From CBDCXE01 sp965223725 [NCBI: Nitrospinota bacterium] (GTDB lineage: Bacteria; Nitrospinota_A; UBA7883): DNA of 64,000 nt. Positions 43,744 through 53,234 of this stretch are shown in pieces. A program made the position numbers and the translations under genes. Location: the NCBI GenBank assembly GCA_965223725.1, contig CBDCXE010000003.1, forward strand, positions 1-64,000, written 5' to 3'. Below the pieces are notes generated by a model that worked only from the letters and a program-made list of their open reading frames with translations, searched no databases and had not been told where the DNA came from. Every line of letters begins with the position of its first letter. Within the stretch, counting starts at the first letter, position 1.

Positions 43744-44757
43744 CTAATTTGTTATACCAGTGAAATTGCCGCAGTTTTTGCACTTTCCATGTAAAACAGA
43801 CAGATCAGTCACCAAATATCCAGCGCGTCTGATTATAATCTGGCCGCAATGCGGGCACTTTGTCTGGTTCATCCCGTTAGAAAGCACATTTCCTATATAT
43901 ACGAATTTCAGTTTGCTGGCGGCAATTAGATATGCCCGCTCCAATGTATCCATCGGCGTGTGGGGTGCTGTTTGCTGATAATCTGGGTGGTACCGGGAAA
44001 AATGTAATGGGATCATGTCGCTGACACTGGCCACGAAATCGGTCAGCTTTTCAAACTGCTCATCCGTATCGTTCAGCCCTGGAATGATCAGGTTTGTGAT
44101 CTCGACATGGGTCGATTTGGCAGCCTCACGAACAGTTTCCAGAACCGGCTCCAGCATACCTTTGCATATTTTTTTATAGAAACCTGGGTCCATCGATTTG
44201 ATATCAATATTCATGGCGTCGATCCATGGCAACAGCTCCGCCAGCGGCTCCGGGTTGATCAGCCCGTTTGTCACCAGAACATTTTTAAGCCTGGCTGAAT
44301 GGATTGCCCTGGCGCAATCCATCACATATTCATACCATATCAACGGCTCGGAATAGGTATACGCCACACCAACAGCCCTATTGTCCTCCGCCAGCTTTGC
44401 AACCTCATCTGGCTCTACATACCTGGTGGGCGAGTCACCCTGGGATACGTAGTAGTTCTGACAGAAGTTGCACTTCAGGTTACATCCATTGGGACCGATA
44501 GAGAGAATCTCTGAGCCAGGATAAAAATGGTATAGCGGTTTTTTCTCGATCGGGTCTATATTAACAGATGTCGTCCGCCCATAATTGATGGCCCACAGCC
44601 GACCATCAACATTCCGTTTACCCCTGCATATACCGACCTTGCCTTCAGCAAGGATGCAATTAAACGGGCATAGCAGACATTGCGCACGGCCACTTTGGCC
44701 ACGGTCAGCAACTTTCCAGAACGCGGCAGGTTTGTAATATGTGTCAGCCTGTCTCAT
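43744..44757 (-). CDS. amrS: AmmeMemoRadiSam-system radical SAM enzyme
   Basis: The 337-residue protein has an N-terminal Cys-rich region (CLLCPFNCILAEGKVGIC), the radical SAM motif GCNLKCNFCQNYYVS, and a C-terminal zinc-ribbon-like end (CPHCGQIIIRRA, then CKNCGNF). This is the AmrS layout. Its Memo and AMMECR1 partners, often encoded together, are not in the window. The start is set at 44757, where the ATG overlaps the addA stop by 2 bases; a Met ten codons earlier lies inside addA and lacks support. Confidence 0.93.
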   Translation of the reverse strand: MRQADTYYKPAAFWKVADRGQSGRAQCLLCPFNCILAEGKVGICRGKRNVDGRLWAINYGRTTSVNIDPIEKKPLYHFYPGSEILSIGPNGCNLKCNFCQNYYVSQGDSPTRYVEPDEVAKLAEDNRAVGVAYTYSEPLIWYEYVMDCARAIHSARLKNVLVTNGLINPEPLAELLPWIDAMNIDIKSMDPGFYKKICKGMLEPVLETVREAAKSTHVEITNLIIPGLNDTDEQFEKLTDFVASVSDMIPLHFSRYHPDYQQTAPHTPMDTLERAYLIAASKLKFVYIGNVLSNGMNQTKCPHCGQIIIRRAGYLVTDLSVLHGKCKNCGNFTGITN

Positions 44758-47700
44758 GGCTGAACAAAGCAGATATTGCGATGGCAACAGTCGACCTCAT
44801 CGCAGAACTCCTTATCGCGCACCGGCCAATCAGCCTCTGGGGCCTGATCGAGCCTTGCCAGCCGGTGGGCAAGGTTCAGCGTCCGGTTGCGCAGATCCAT
44901 AGCGTCCATCGGTAAAAAACGAATATGGGAGACCATATCATCCTCTTCCCTCAAGTATATCAGATATGTATCCAGGTGTTCCATGGAGTGGACACTCATC
45001 AACGCATGGGCGTATTGTTTCAATTGGAACGCATAACGCCGCTCATCCTTCGGTTTCAGCGAATATTTGTAGTCGACAAGCTTCCAGCCATCGCTTTCCA
45101 GCCATACAAGATCTACGACACCGTTGATGGTGATCTCCAGATTTTTATCCACCAGCTTATGGATGACAGGCGCCTCCCGTAAAATAGCGTCGTTGTCTGT
45201 ATCCATGAGGCCAGATAGAGGCTTCTTCGAGAACGCTTTTTCCAAATTCGATTTTATAACGTTCCTACCGCTTTTAGGCAGGTCCGCAAGCTTGCTTTCC
45301 AATTGCTTGTCAAGGCTATCACCAGGCGCGTCTTTACCCACCGGCATTGTCTCCAGCAGCTGATGAACACGAGCGCCTATGGCCGGCCCGGAAATGTCAT
45401 CCATGGATGTCCCGCCGCTGTTACTAATAAAACTGTTTTCCGGTTTTACATTCGGCAGATTGATCATATGCTGGTAGTAATATAACCTTGGACAGTGCGC
45501 AAAACTGGCAAGGGCGGTGACGCCCACCTGCAACGATTTTCTGCTGGCAAGAACCAGAGGTTCAACAACAGGTTCCACTTTTGGAGCTTTTCTCGAAACA
45601 ATATCGTCGACCAGGGAAGGTGTCTCCCCCTTTTCATCTTGCCTTTTCATTTGCTCATCATCAGGACGCGTTGTCGAAATCAGAGGTTTTGTTTTCATCG
45701 CGTCCACAGTTTCATTGACCATTTTGCGCCATTGCTCTTTTCCATCGGATGGGCCACTTAGATAAAGCCGGTTTCGCGCCCTGGTCATGGCCACATACAA
45801 CAGACGTTTTGTTTCCCTCTCCTGCGCTGCTGTGTTGGTTGCCTTTACTTTGCGAAACATTGGGCCGGCGTAGCGTTTATCAGTTTCAATTTCGCTATAT
45901 TTCATCCCAATGCCAGCGTTCGGGTTGAACTCTATGTGGCCCGAATTGTTGTTCGGTTTGGCGCCCAGGTCAGCAACGAATACCGCATCAAACTCCAGCC
46001 CCTTGCTCTGGTGGACGGTCATTATTTTCACCACATCCGCCAATCCACCGGTTACGTCCGCCTTCGCCTCCCCCGGCTGCTGTGTCAGCATGGTTTTCAA
46101 CCGAACGATAAAATTTGTCAAGCCAAGCGCCGGGTTCGTCTCGAAGGCACGGGCCAACTCGATCAGCTTGAAAATGTTCGCCAGTATCTGCTCACCGTTT
46201 TGCCTGCTCATCATCACCGCGCCGTATCCTGTCGATGACAGAATCATTTCCAACAGCTCGGAAATGGTCACACGATCTTTCAGTTCTCGCCAGATAGTCA
46301 CCCGTTTTTTAAACATTGTTAACTTATCTTTATCACCCGCCGGCATCGACTTAGGAATGTCACCCACAAGCAACAGCTGGGCCGGGTCTCGCGGTCCGCC
46401 TTCATCGTCCCGGCAAAGCTCCAGCAATGCTGTGTCACTCAGCCCCACAAACGGCGACCTTAGCGTGGAAAGAAATGCCAGCCGGTCCGCCGAATAGTCG
46501 AGGAACGCCAGCAAGCTGTAAAAATCCTTGATCTCCTGCGAGTCGTAGAACCCTTTGCCCCGCACCACCTGAAACGGAATGTTAGCCCTTCGCAGGGCGC
46601 TTTCATAGATTTCATGATTAGAGAATGTCCTTAGTAAAATGGCGATATCTCCATAACTAACCTGATCGTTTATCTCTAAAATCTTGCTGGCAATAGTGTT
46701 GGCTTCAGCAATTCTGTTGACTTCGATCCCACCCCGGTCGGTCTCAACCTGCATCAGTTCAACTATGCTTGTACTCTCCGATCCCGATCGCTCAGCGCCC
46801 AGCTGGTCCCTGGCCGGCTTGAACGCCGCCGGATCGTCCTCCCATAGGCGGGAGAAAAAATCATTGTTAAAATCGACCAGCTCCGGAGTGGCGCGCCAGC
46901 TTTGATTTAAGGAGAATTCGGCCCCGCCTGTCGATTCTATCTGATCGGCCACCTGCTCAAACAACTCCACTTCCGCGCCCCGGAACCCGTATATGGACTG
47001 CTTTGCGTCACCCACAATAAACAGTCGCCCTTCGCCAGGCGGCGCCAGCAGAGAGATGATCTCCTTCTGCAATCCGTTGGTATCCTGGAACTCGTCGATC
47101 AGCACCCGGGCAAATTTGCGTTTGTATAAATGGAGGATCGGCGGTGAAGCGCGCAAGAGGTCACAAGTTTTCTCCTGAAGATCATCAAAATCGAGCGACG
47201 CTCTTTTCTCTTTCTCAACGTTGTAAGCTTTCAGTATGTCTTCCATCAGGCTTGCAAAAGTTTCCATATCTTCGGCTAATGCATTTTCCAAAGGATATGA
47301 AAACACTTTTTTCATCAGCTCGGCCGCATTCAAAGCCTTTTCATATTTTACTGGATCCTTTCTGTTTTTCTCCAGGTCGCAGGCCAGCTCCAGCATTTCA
47401 CCCGCCATGGCAGGAGTCATATCACCAGGCTCCGTTTCGATGGCTCTCCGTAAAGCGCGGGCGACTTTCCGCTCTTTTGAATTTTTGTTTCCAGTAGTTT
47501 CCAGGTCTGGCATCATGTTGGTCAACCTTTCCCGGGCTGGTTCTCTTTCTTTATCAATTGTTTCCAGCAATTCTTTATGCTCATCCACCAAGCTAGCCGG
47601 TTTTCGGTTGGCGGCGCGTATCAATGGAATTATCCAGAGCAGATAATCTATCAACCCCCGGCCATAACCGCCATAGGAGGAGTAACCGAAATCTCCCATT

Positions 47701-48245
47701 AGTTTCGCCACTTTTTCATCGCCCTGGGTGACCCGTTCCAGCGCCAAATTTTTTGCGCAGTCCGCCAGCAGGGTGGAGGCTTGCCCTTCATCAATCACTT
47801 CGAATAGCGGATCGACACCAGCCGTGTATGGGTGCTCGTAAAGGATCCGGGCGCAGAAGGAATGGATGGTGGATATATATGCGCTGGTGATTATCTGGCG
47901 CTGACTGACCAGATGGGCCAGCAGGCGGTTATTCTCTTTCCAGCCCGGGTTGCAATGCTCCAGGTTGGCGGAGGAGATCTTGTCGTGTGGCGCAATTTCC
48001 ATTGCGATACGCAGTTCATCTATGCGCCTGTTGAGCCCCTGTCTCACCCGGGAGCTCATTTCGACGGCCGCTTTTTCAGTGAAGGTTATCGCCGCCAGAC
48101 GATCCACCCCGGCAAAACCGTTTTCCCGCGGTTTCACAAGTTCGCTAAGATATTTTTCGACCAGCGCGTATGTTTTACCGGTACCGGCGCCTGCTCGGAC
48201 CACGATATCTGTATCGCAATTGACGATTTGCTCCAGAACATCCAT
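44754..48245 (-). CDS. addA: UvrD-like helicase-nuclease AddA
   Basis: AddA is the motor and nuclease subunit of AddAB, which resects double-strand breaks for RecA-dependent repair. The 1163-residue protein has Walker A AGAGTGKTYALVEKYL, motif II VLIDEFQDTNGLQ, motif III VGDAKQSIYGFRG and motif VI RLLYVAMTRARNRLYL. A C-terminal PD-(D/E)XK nuclease follows (VDLVWLESDGWKLVDYKY). Cysteines in HCPRLYYYQ and CDEVDCCHRNICF may form an iron-sulfur staple. Its start shares one base with the addB stop. Confidence 0.94.
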   Translation of the reverse strand: MDVLEQIVNCDTDIVVRAGAGTGKTYALVEKYLSELVKPRENGFAGVDRLAAITFTEKAAVEMSSRVRQGLNRRIDELRIAMEIAPHDKISSANLEHCNPGWKENNRLLAHLVSQRQIITSAYISTIHSFCARILYEHPYTAGVDPLFEVIDEGQASTLLADCAKNLALERVTQGDEKVAKLMGDFGYSSYGGYGRGLIDYLLWIIPLIRAANRKPASLVDEHKELLETIDKEREPARERLTNMMPDLETTGNKNSKERKVARALRRAIETEPGDMTPAMAGEMLELACDLEKNRKDPVKYEKALNAAELMKKVFSYPLENALAEDMETFASLMEDILKAYNVEKEKRASLDFDDLQEKTCDLLRASPPILHLYKRKFARVLIDEFQDTNGLQKEIISLLAPPGEGRLFIVGDAKQSIYGFRGAEVELFEQVADQIESTGGAEFSLNQSWRATPELVDFNNDFFSRLWEDDPAAFKPARDQLGAERSGSESTSIVELMQVETDRGGIEVNRIAEANTIASKILEINDQVSYGDIAILLRTFSNHEIYESALRRANIPFQVVRGKGFYDSQEIKDFYSLLAFLDYSADRLAFLSTLRSPFVGLSDTALLELCRDDEGGPRDPAQLLLVGDIPKSMPAGDKDKLTMFKKRVTIWRELKDRVTISELLEMILSSTGYGAVMMSRQNGEQILANIFKLIELARAFETNPALGLTNFIVRLKTMLTQQPGEAKADVTGGLADVVKIMTVHQSKGLEFDAVFVADLGAKPNNNSGHIEFNPNAGIGMKYSEIETDKRYAGPMFRKVKATNTAAQERETKRLLYVAMTRARNRLYLSGPSDGKEQWRKMVNETVDAMKTKPLISTTRPDDEQMKRQDEKGETPSLVDDIVSRKAPKVEPVVEPLVLASRKSLQVGVTALASFAHCPRLYYYQHMINLPNVKPENSFISNSGGTSMDDISGPAIGARVHQLLETMPVGKDAPGDSLDKQLESKLADLPKSGRNVIKSNLEKAFSKKPLSGLMDTDNDAILREAPVIHKLVDKNLEITINGVVDLVWLESDGWKLVDYKYSLKPKDERRYAFQLKQYAHALMSVHSMEHLDTYLIYLREEDDMVSHIRFLPMDAMDLRNRTLNLAHRLARLDQAPEADWPVRDKEFCDEVDCCHRNICFVQP

Positions 48246-51200
48246 CAGCTTTCACCTGCCATTTGCGCTGAAGGAATAGCGCGGTATCGGCACAGCCCGG
48301 CGAAATCACAAAAGTCGCAGTTCAATGGTGTGACCGGGTAGAGACCCCCCTCGATTTTTTCGATGACATTTACGGTAGCTGTTTTGAACTGGTGGTAATC
48401 GTCATCTGTCCCGGCCCAGAAACTATCTTTGTTTCTGCCTGGCTTTAACCCCTCGCCGCAAAGAATATACGCCTGTTTGGCGCCTCCATTTTTATTTTTA
48501 AACAGACGGTAGCCGCCCTGGACCTGCTCGACTTTTTCAATAATCGTTTCCCGCTCGATATAATCTTTTGCCAGCAGCATATAGAGCGGCGCCTGAAACG
48601 ATGAGACGCCCAGGTTTTCCCGTTTCAACATTTTTTTGTACTTCTGATCGTTGGAGCTGAGCTTGTAATCAATCATCCGCACTGCGTTTTGTCCTTTGTT
48701 AATATCTATGCGGTCGATAATACCTGCAAGATAGCGGTCACCTCCGCATGGAATCGACAGTTGGTACGGTTCGCTGGCGGTCCGGTTTGAATATGTGAAG
48801 TCGAAAATTTGTTCGACGGCTATGGGAACGAAGCCGGAACCCGCCTGATCCTCCACCTCGGCGATCAGCCAGCGGTGGAGCATGGCCATGAACCGCTTCT
48901 TTTGTGTGGACCATATCGTCAGGTCACCCAGCTTCCCACATTTCTCGTACTGTTTAAATATACTTTCCGCTTCCTTTTCCAGGAGCTTTCTTTCATCGTC
49001 ATCACCGTTTAACGGCAGGCGCTTGCGCTTGATCATGCTGGCGTAAAATTTTTCTACAATTTCATGCGCCATTGACCCTGCCGTTTTTGCTTCCATCTCC
49101 ATCACCGGTTCATCCACCGGCTTTAGGTCGAGGATCTGGGCGGCGAAATAGCGGAACGGGCACTGGCCATATTTTTCCAGGGCAGTGGGTGAATATTTCC
49201 CCTGTTTTTTCAGTATCAACACCTGGGCCAGTTTTTCCTGGGACGCGGAGAGGTCGCCTGAAAATTCCGTAAGAATATTTACTTTTGCCTGGACATCCGG
49301 TTCGATAAAAAAAATGTCCCGCCCCCTCTCCATCGAGGCTAGTGACAGAAGGTCGCGAAACCTTTTCCATTGCGGCGTTGTTTTTGTGATGGTCCCGATC
49401 CTGGCCATCAACTGCTCATTGCTTTCGTCGCTAAAGAAAATATCCCTGATCAGCCTGGTCCTCACCTCCTCCTGGTCATACAACATCGACGTATCCTTGA
49501 AGATAGCAAGCGGGTCTGTGGCGCAAATTATATTCCGCTCCCGTTCTTGCGAATCAATTCCTGGCGCCAATACATCAAGAACGTCATCAATAAACTGCGA
49601 CCGCATCAGGGGCGAGCCATTTAGCTCCTGCAAACTGTATGTGAAAGTGATTCGTTCATTGGCCGATTTGATCGCCAGATAGAACAGCAATGTCTCTTCA
49701 TGCCATTTATCCAGCGCCTTATCGAAAACCTTTCGACCCTTGGCCAGGCCTTTTTCAACCCCGGGCGAATTTGTGTACAGCTTGTTAAACTCTATCCGCT
49801 CATCATCTGTCAGGATAGAGCTGCCCAAAGCGTAAGGAGGAAACTCGCCCTCATGCAAACCACAGATAAAAACATGTTTATTATTAAGGCCGACGCTATC
49901 ATGAATGTTCAGCGCCTGCACACGGTTTAGGTCCATGGTCCCAGGCTCTGGCATGTCGCGCCGGGCCAGATGCGCCAACAAAAAATCGCGGATGCGCCTG
50001 AACCCGAACGTCGAATCACCTGCCCCCAACTTCCCGGCTACCTGTTGGGCTTCTTCAATCGTGGCCATCAACTCCGCATAGGCGTTGTAATCGCGGAATT
50101 TTATAGCTTCACTCTTCTCTCCAGCATAATCAGATTTGGGCGTCAGCTCCAGCCAGGCGAACAACCTGGTCAGATGGCGCATGAACGATACAGGGTTGTT
50201 CTGCCTGCTGAATTTTGCCAGACGATCCTGAAGCTGGCTAGTCAATTGCGCTGTCGCTGATAACTCCTCGTTTGGTTTGCCATCCCGCTTCTTAATGACC
50301 GCTTGCAGTTTACTGCTCCATTTGGCGGGTGAGCCATCAATTATCCGGGCTGCGAGAAACATGCTCTGCGCTTTGTCGATATCTATATTGCGAAACCTTT
50401 GGAAGTATGGAGAGCCGAGGATTCTAACCATATCTTCCCGGGCAAAACTGCTTTCTATACAGGTAAACAGGGCGAGGACGGCGCGGACCAACGGGCTCTG
50501 GTCCAGCTTCAGTCCATGTTTGAAAAAGAAGGGTATGGAATATCGTTTAAAAACATCATCCACAATCGCCCCGTACGGTTTGATATCACGGAACAGAACA
50601 ACGAAATCGCTCCAGTCGAGATTCCGCTCGTCCCGCTGTTGGCGTATGGCGGAGCCCACCTCCTCGATCTCCCTGTACCGGGAGGAGCAACTGAGCAGAG
50701 AGACCGGCGCCGACTGATAGTTATCGTCATCGCCTTCGACCTGGCCTAGTTCAAAAATATTTTCCCGAAACTGCGATAACGGTCCACTATCCGGCTCTTC
50801 AAAGCTTGTCTCCAGATAACCTGCCTTATCCGCCAGCGCTTCGAATTTTTCCAGGTTCGATACGATAAACCCGAATGCCCTCTCCCTGCTGTCTGGCATT
50901 GGGAATATTATCGATACCGGCATCATCCGCCCCAGCTTTCGGAACAGCTCGAAGCGATATGGTGTGAACTGGTAGATATCCTTGACGGTGATAGACTCGA
51001 ACCGGGATAGAAACAGCGGAGTCTTTTTGCCCTGCTGATCAAGCGCCTTGATCAACGCAAGGCGGAGCGAGCCGGAATCGTGGTACCGGAGCGCGCGAAG
51101 CTGGTCGTGATACATGCTGTACAATGTTTTCAGTTGCGATTCCTTGCCCGGCGCAAACCCGATAACCTTTTCAAGCTGCTCCGGTTCCACCAGCCCGGCG

Positions 51201-51514
51201 CCCAGCTCGTCAAACAGATGAATTAGCGATTCGTGAAAACCGGGGAACTTCCATGACCGGGAGAACCATCCGGAGCTTTTGCCTTTGAATACTTTTTCGA
51301 CCAGCCGACCTATTAACAGTGTCCTGCCAAAACCGGAAATGGCTGTATACGGACCGATCAATTCCGCGCGGAGACGGTTTTCGAACTGGTCAAACGTCAT
51401 CATCTCCGGCCTCAACATTGCGATGTCGTTATCGCCTGCGGCAAGGCCCCTGCCCGCTTCCGATAGTCGTTGGGCGGTAGGATATATGGTCAAGGTATTT
51501 TGTAACACACTCAT
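48245..51514 (-). CDS. addB: AddB-like nuclease subunit
   Basis: The 1089-residue partner of AddA has a helicase-like body without an intact Walker A motif and a C-terminal PD-(D/E)XK nuclease (YLAGIIDRIDI, then VRMIDYKLSS). The AddB iron-sulfur Cys set is visible as QCPFRYFA and NCDFCDFAGLCRY. It leads the addB-addA-amrS operon. AddAB rather than RecBCD suits many non-gammaproteobacterial Gram-negatives. Confidence 0.92.
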   Translation of the reverse strand: MSVLQNTLTIYPTAQRLSEAGRGLAAGDNDIAMLRPEMMTFDQFENRLRAELIGPYTAISGFGRTLLIGRLVEKVFKGKSSGWFSRSWKFPGFHESLIHLFDELGAGLVEPEQLEKVIGFAPGKESQLKTLYSMYHDQLRALRYHDSGSLRLALIKALDQQGKKTPLFLSRFESITVKDIYQFTPYRFELFRKLGRMMPVSIIFPMPDSRERAFGFIVSNLEKFEALADKAGYLETSFEEPDSGPLSQFRENIFELGQVEGDDDNYQSAPVSLLSCSSRYREIEEVGSAIRQQRDERNLDWSDFVVLFRDIKPYGAIVDDVFKRYSIPFFFKHGLKLDQSPLVRAVLALFTCIESSFAREDMVRILGSPYFQRFRNIDIDKAQSMFLAARIIDGSPAKWSSKLQAVIKKRDGKPNEELSATAQLTSQLQDRLAKFSRQNNPVSFMRHLTRLFAWLELTPKSDYAGEKSEAIKFRDYNAYAELMATIEEAQQVAGKLGAGDSTFGFRRIRDFLLAHLARRDMPEPGTMDLNRVQALNIHDSVGLNNKHVFICGLHEGEFPPYALGSSILTDDERIEFNKLYTNSPGVEKGLAKGRKVFDKALDKWHEETLLFYLAIKSANERITFTYSLQELNGSPLMRSQFIDDVLDVLAPGIDSQERERNIICATDPLAIFKDTSMLYDQEEVRTRLIRDIFFSDESNEQLMARIGTITKTTPQWKRFRDLLSLASMERGRDIFFIEPDVQAKVNILTEFSGDLSASQEKLAQVLILKKQGKYSPTALEKYGQCPFRYFAAQILDLKPVDEPVMEMEAKTAGSMAHEIVEKFYASMIKRKRLPLNGDDDERKLLEKEAESIFKQYEKCGKLGDLTIWSTQKKRFMAMLHRWLIAEVEDQAGSGFVPIAVEQIFDFTYSNRTASEPYQLSIPCGGDRYLAGIIDRIDINKGQNAVRMIDYKLSSNDQKYKKMLKRENLGVSSFQAPLYMLLAKDYIERETIIEKVEQVQGGYRLFKNKNGGAKQAYILCGEGLKPGRNKDSFWAGTDDDYHQFKTATVNVIEKIEGGLYPVTPLNCDFCDFAGLCRYRAIPSAQMAGES

Positions 51515-51609
51515 GATAAACGCCCTTTAAAGTAGATATTATCGTAGCGCATTGCAGGCTGGATATCTATCCGGAATACACGCCGGATACTCCCGCGCCA
51601 GGCAGATCG

Positions 51610-52458
51610 TTAGTTGTTTTTATAGTAGGAGCAGATGGAGCTGATATCACACTTGCCGCAAAGCTCCACAACCGGGCGGCGGACGCAATATCCCAGTTTG
51701 CCGTAGGAGCAGATTGCGAAATCGTATTTTATCGGATCGACCGGGTCGAGCTGTTTCAGAAATCCGGTCAGTTCCATTACCGCTTTCCAGTCATCCGATT
51801 TGCGGTTGAGAATACCGATCAACCTTGCTATCCGTCCCACATGCGTATCAAGCGGGATAACCAGACGGGCGGGCGATATATATTTGTTCCATGGTCCAGG
51901 GTCGACCTTATCCTTGCGGATCATCCAGCGCAGATAGAGCGCCCATCGCTTCGAAGCGCCACCGGCCAGTGGGTTCGCCAGCAACGTTTTAAAAAATCTG
52001 TCACCCTTTGGCGCGTAACTGCGCAGGGTATGGGCCATCCCTGCAAGACCGGGCAAAATAGAAGGGTCAGATGGATCATCCTTCTCCATAAACAACTGAC
52101 GCAACGAGCCGTGACGTTGTCGCGTCTTGCCAATGGCGGTGACCAGCGCCGTCAGGTCGGGCCGGCGGTGGAACCGGTATACAAAGCTTTTTTGCCAGCT
52201 TCTATGTGTCGACCGGGAAAATTCTTCGCAGAACCGAGCCGGGCTGTCGCCCATGGAGCGGACGATCTGGCTGACATTTTTTTGTATCAGGTCCGCCCGT
52301 CCATATGCAAAAAGAGCTGCAATGAGGCAAGCTGTTTCCATGTCGTCCGGATCGGAAAAATGGATAACGGCGGCTAACGGGTCTGGCTCCAGAAAGCTTT
52401 TATCAAACCGTTCTAGCAGTCGATCCAGGGCGGGCTTTACGATTGCCGGATCGACCAT
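51610..52458 (-). CDS. TIGR02757-family protein
   Basis: The 282-residue protein matches an uncharacterised bacterial family with blocks DPLAAVIHFSDPDDMETACL, FKTLLANPLAGGASKRWALY and LVIPLDTHVGRIARLIG. The helix-hairpin-helix-like segment before LDTHVGR and a C-terminal Cys set (CSYGKLGYCVRRPVVELCGK) recall iron-sulfur DNA glycosylases of the EndoIII type, to which the family is distantly similar. A DNA repair role is plausible, also from the addAB neighbours, but not shown. Confidence 0.85.
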   Translation of the reverse strand: MVDPAIVKPALDRLLERFDKSFLEPDPLAAVIHFSDPDDMETACLIAALFAYGRADLIQKNVSQIVRSMGDSPARFCEEFSRSTHRSWQKSFVYRFHRRPDLTALVTAIGKTRQRHGSLRQLFMEKDDPSDPSILPGLAGMAHTLRSYAPKGDRFFKTLLANPLAGGASKRWALYLRWMIRKDKVDPGPWNKYISPARLVIPLDTHVGRIARLIGILNRKSDDWKAVMELTGFLKQLDPVDPIKYDFAICSYGKLGYCVRRPVVELCGKCDISSICSYYKNN

Positions 52459-52499
52459 TGTTCATGCAAGCTCCGCTAAGGTTTATAAGCCGCTATATC

Positions 52500-52982
52500 C
52501 TATTGCGGAGTATCGTCGTCGCTGCTTTCGGCAGTATCAGCAGTATCAGCGGCTTTTTCCGCCGGCGCCTCGGCCTCTCCGTCGAAAGGCGCTGCGTTAT
52601 CCTCTGCCGCTTTCGCCTCTTTAGCGGCGGCTTCTGCGGCTTCCGCTTCCGCTTTTGCAGCGTTTTCCTGCGCCAGTTTTTCAGCTTCTCTCTCTGCTGC
52701 CTGGGCAAGGGCTGTTTCCTCCGCCGCTTTTTTCTTGTCGGCCTTCTCCTGCGCTTCCTGGATATTTTTCAGCTTCGCCCCTTCCTTCTTTTCGACCCTG
52801 GTTTTCAGAGCGTTCTCCACAGTCTTGCGGCGTTGGGCGCGTTTCAGCCCTTTTTTGGCTTTTCTCAATTTTACTTTAAGCTCGCTGTTTTCAGGGTCTG
52901 CACCCAGAGCTTTTTGAGCGTCTGAGAATTTCTCGTTTGCTGATTCCAATTTCTGTTCTGCCGTTTGAGCCATTTGTTTCAC
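52500..52982 (-). CDS. Ala/Glu/Lys-rich coiled-coil protein
   Basis: The 160-residue protein is dominated by Ala, Glu and Lys and predicted to be a long helix or coiled coil, ending in an acidic low-complexity tail. The first 50 residues (FSDAQKALGADPENSELKVK) look like a TPR-type helix pair. No family can be named. The likely start is a GTG at 52982 with AGGA upstream; an ATG three codons later is an alternative. Confidence 0.6.
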   Translation of the reverse strand: MKQMAQTAEQKLESANEKFSDAQKALGADPENSELKVKLRKAKKGLKRAQRRKTVENALKTRVEKKEGAKLKNIQEAQEKADKKKAAEETALAQAAEREAEKLAQENAAKAEAEAAEAAAKEAKAAEDNAAPFDGEAEAPAEKAADTADTAESSDDDTPQ

Positions 52983-53190
52983 TTAATCCTAAATGTTGTT
53001 AAAAATTGCTGTATGTACTTTTTCTGTTTTTGCAATAGCGCTCTATGTTACCAGATGCCACACAGAATAGAAAACAGGATCGTTATTAATAAAAGCCATT
53101 TTACAATCGTTCAAAACTGTTAAAATGACCATACCAGAGCTTGGTTTAAGATATAATAAAATATGACAATCACTCGGAATAATCGATTAA

Positions 53191-53219
53191 TTGTCTTGTA
53201 ATAACATATAAGTTATAGT
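53191..53219 (+). promoter_or_regulatory. Promoter candidate of the LysM transglycosylase gene
   Basis: TTGTCT at 53191-53196, a 17-bp spacer and TATAGT at 53214-53219 form a fair sigma-70 promoter. The predicted start leaves only about nine bases to the ATG, so the leader would be very short; an upstream TATAAT near 53152 is an alternative. Confidence 0.35.
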
Positions 53220-53234
53220 AAATTACGTTTAATT

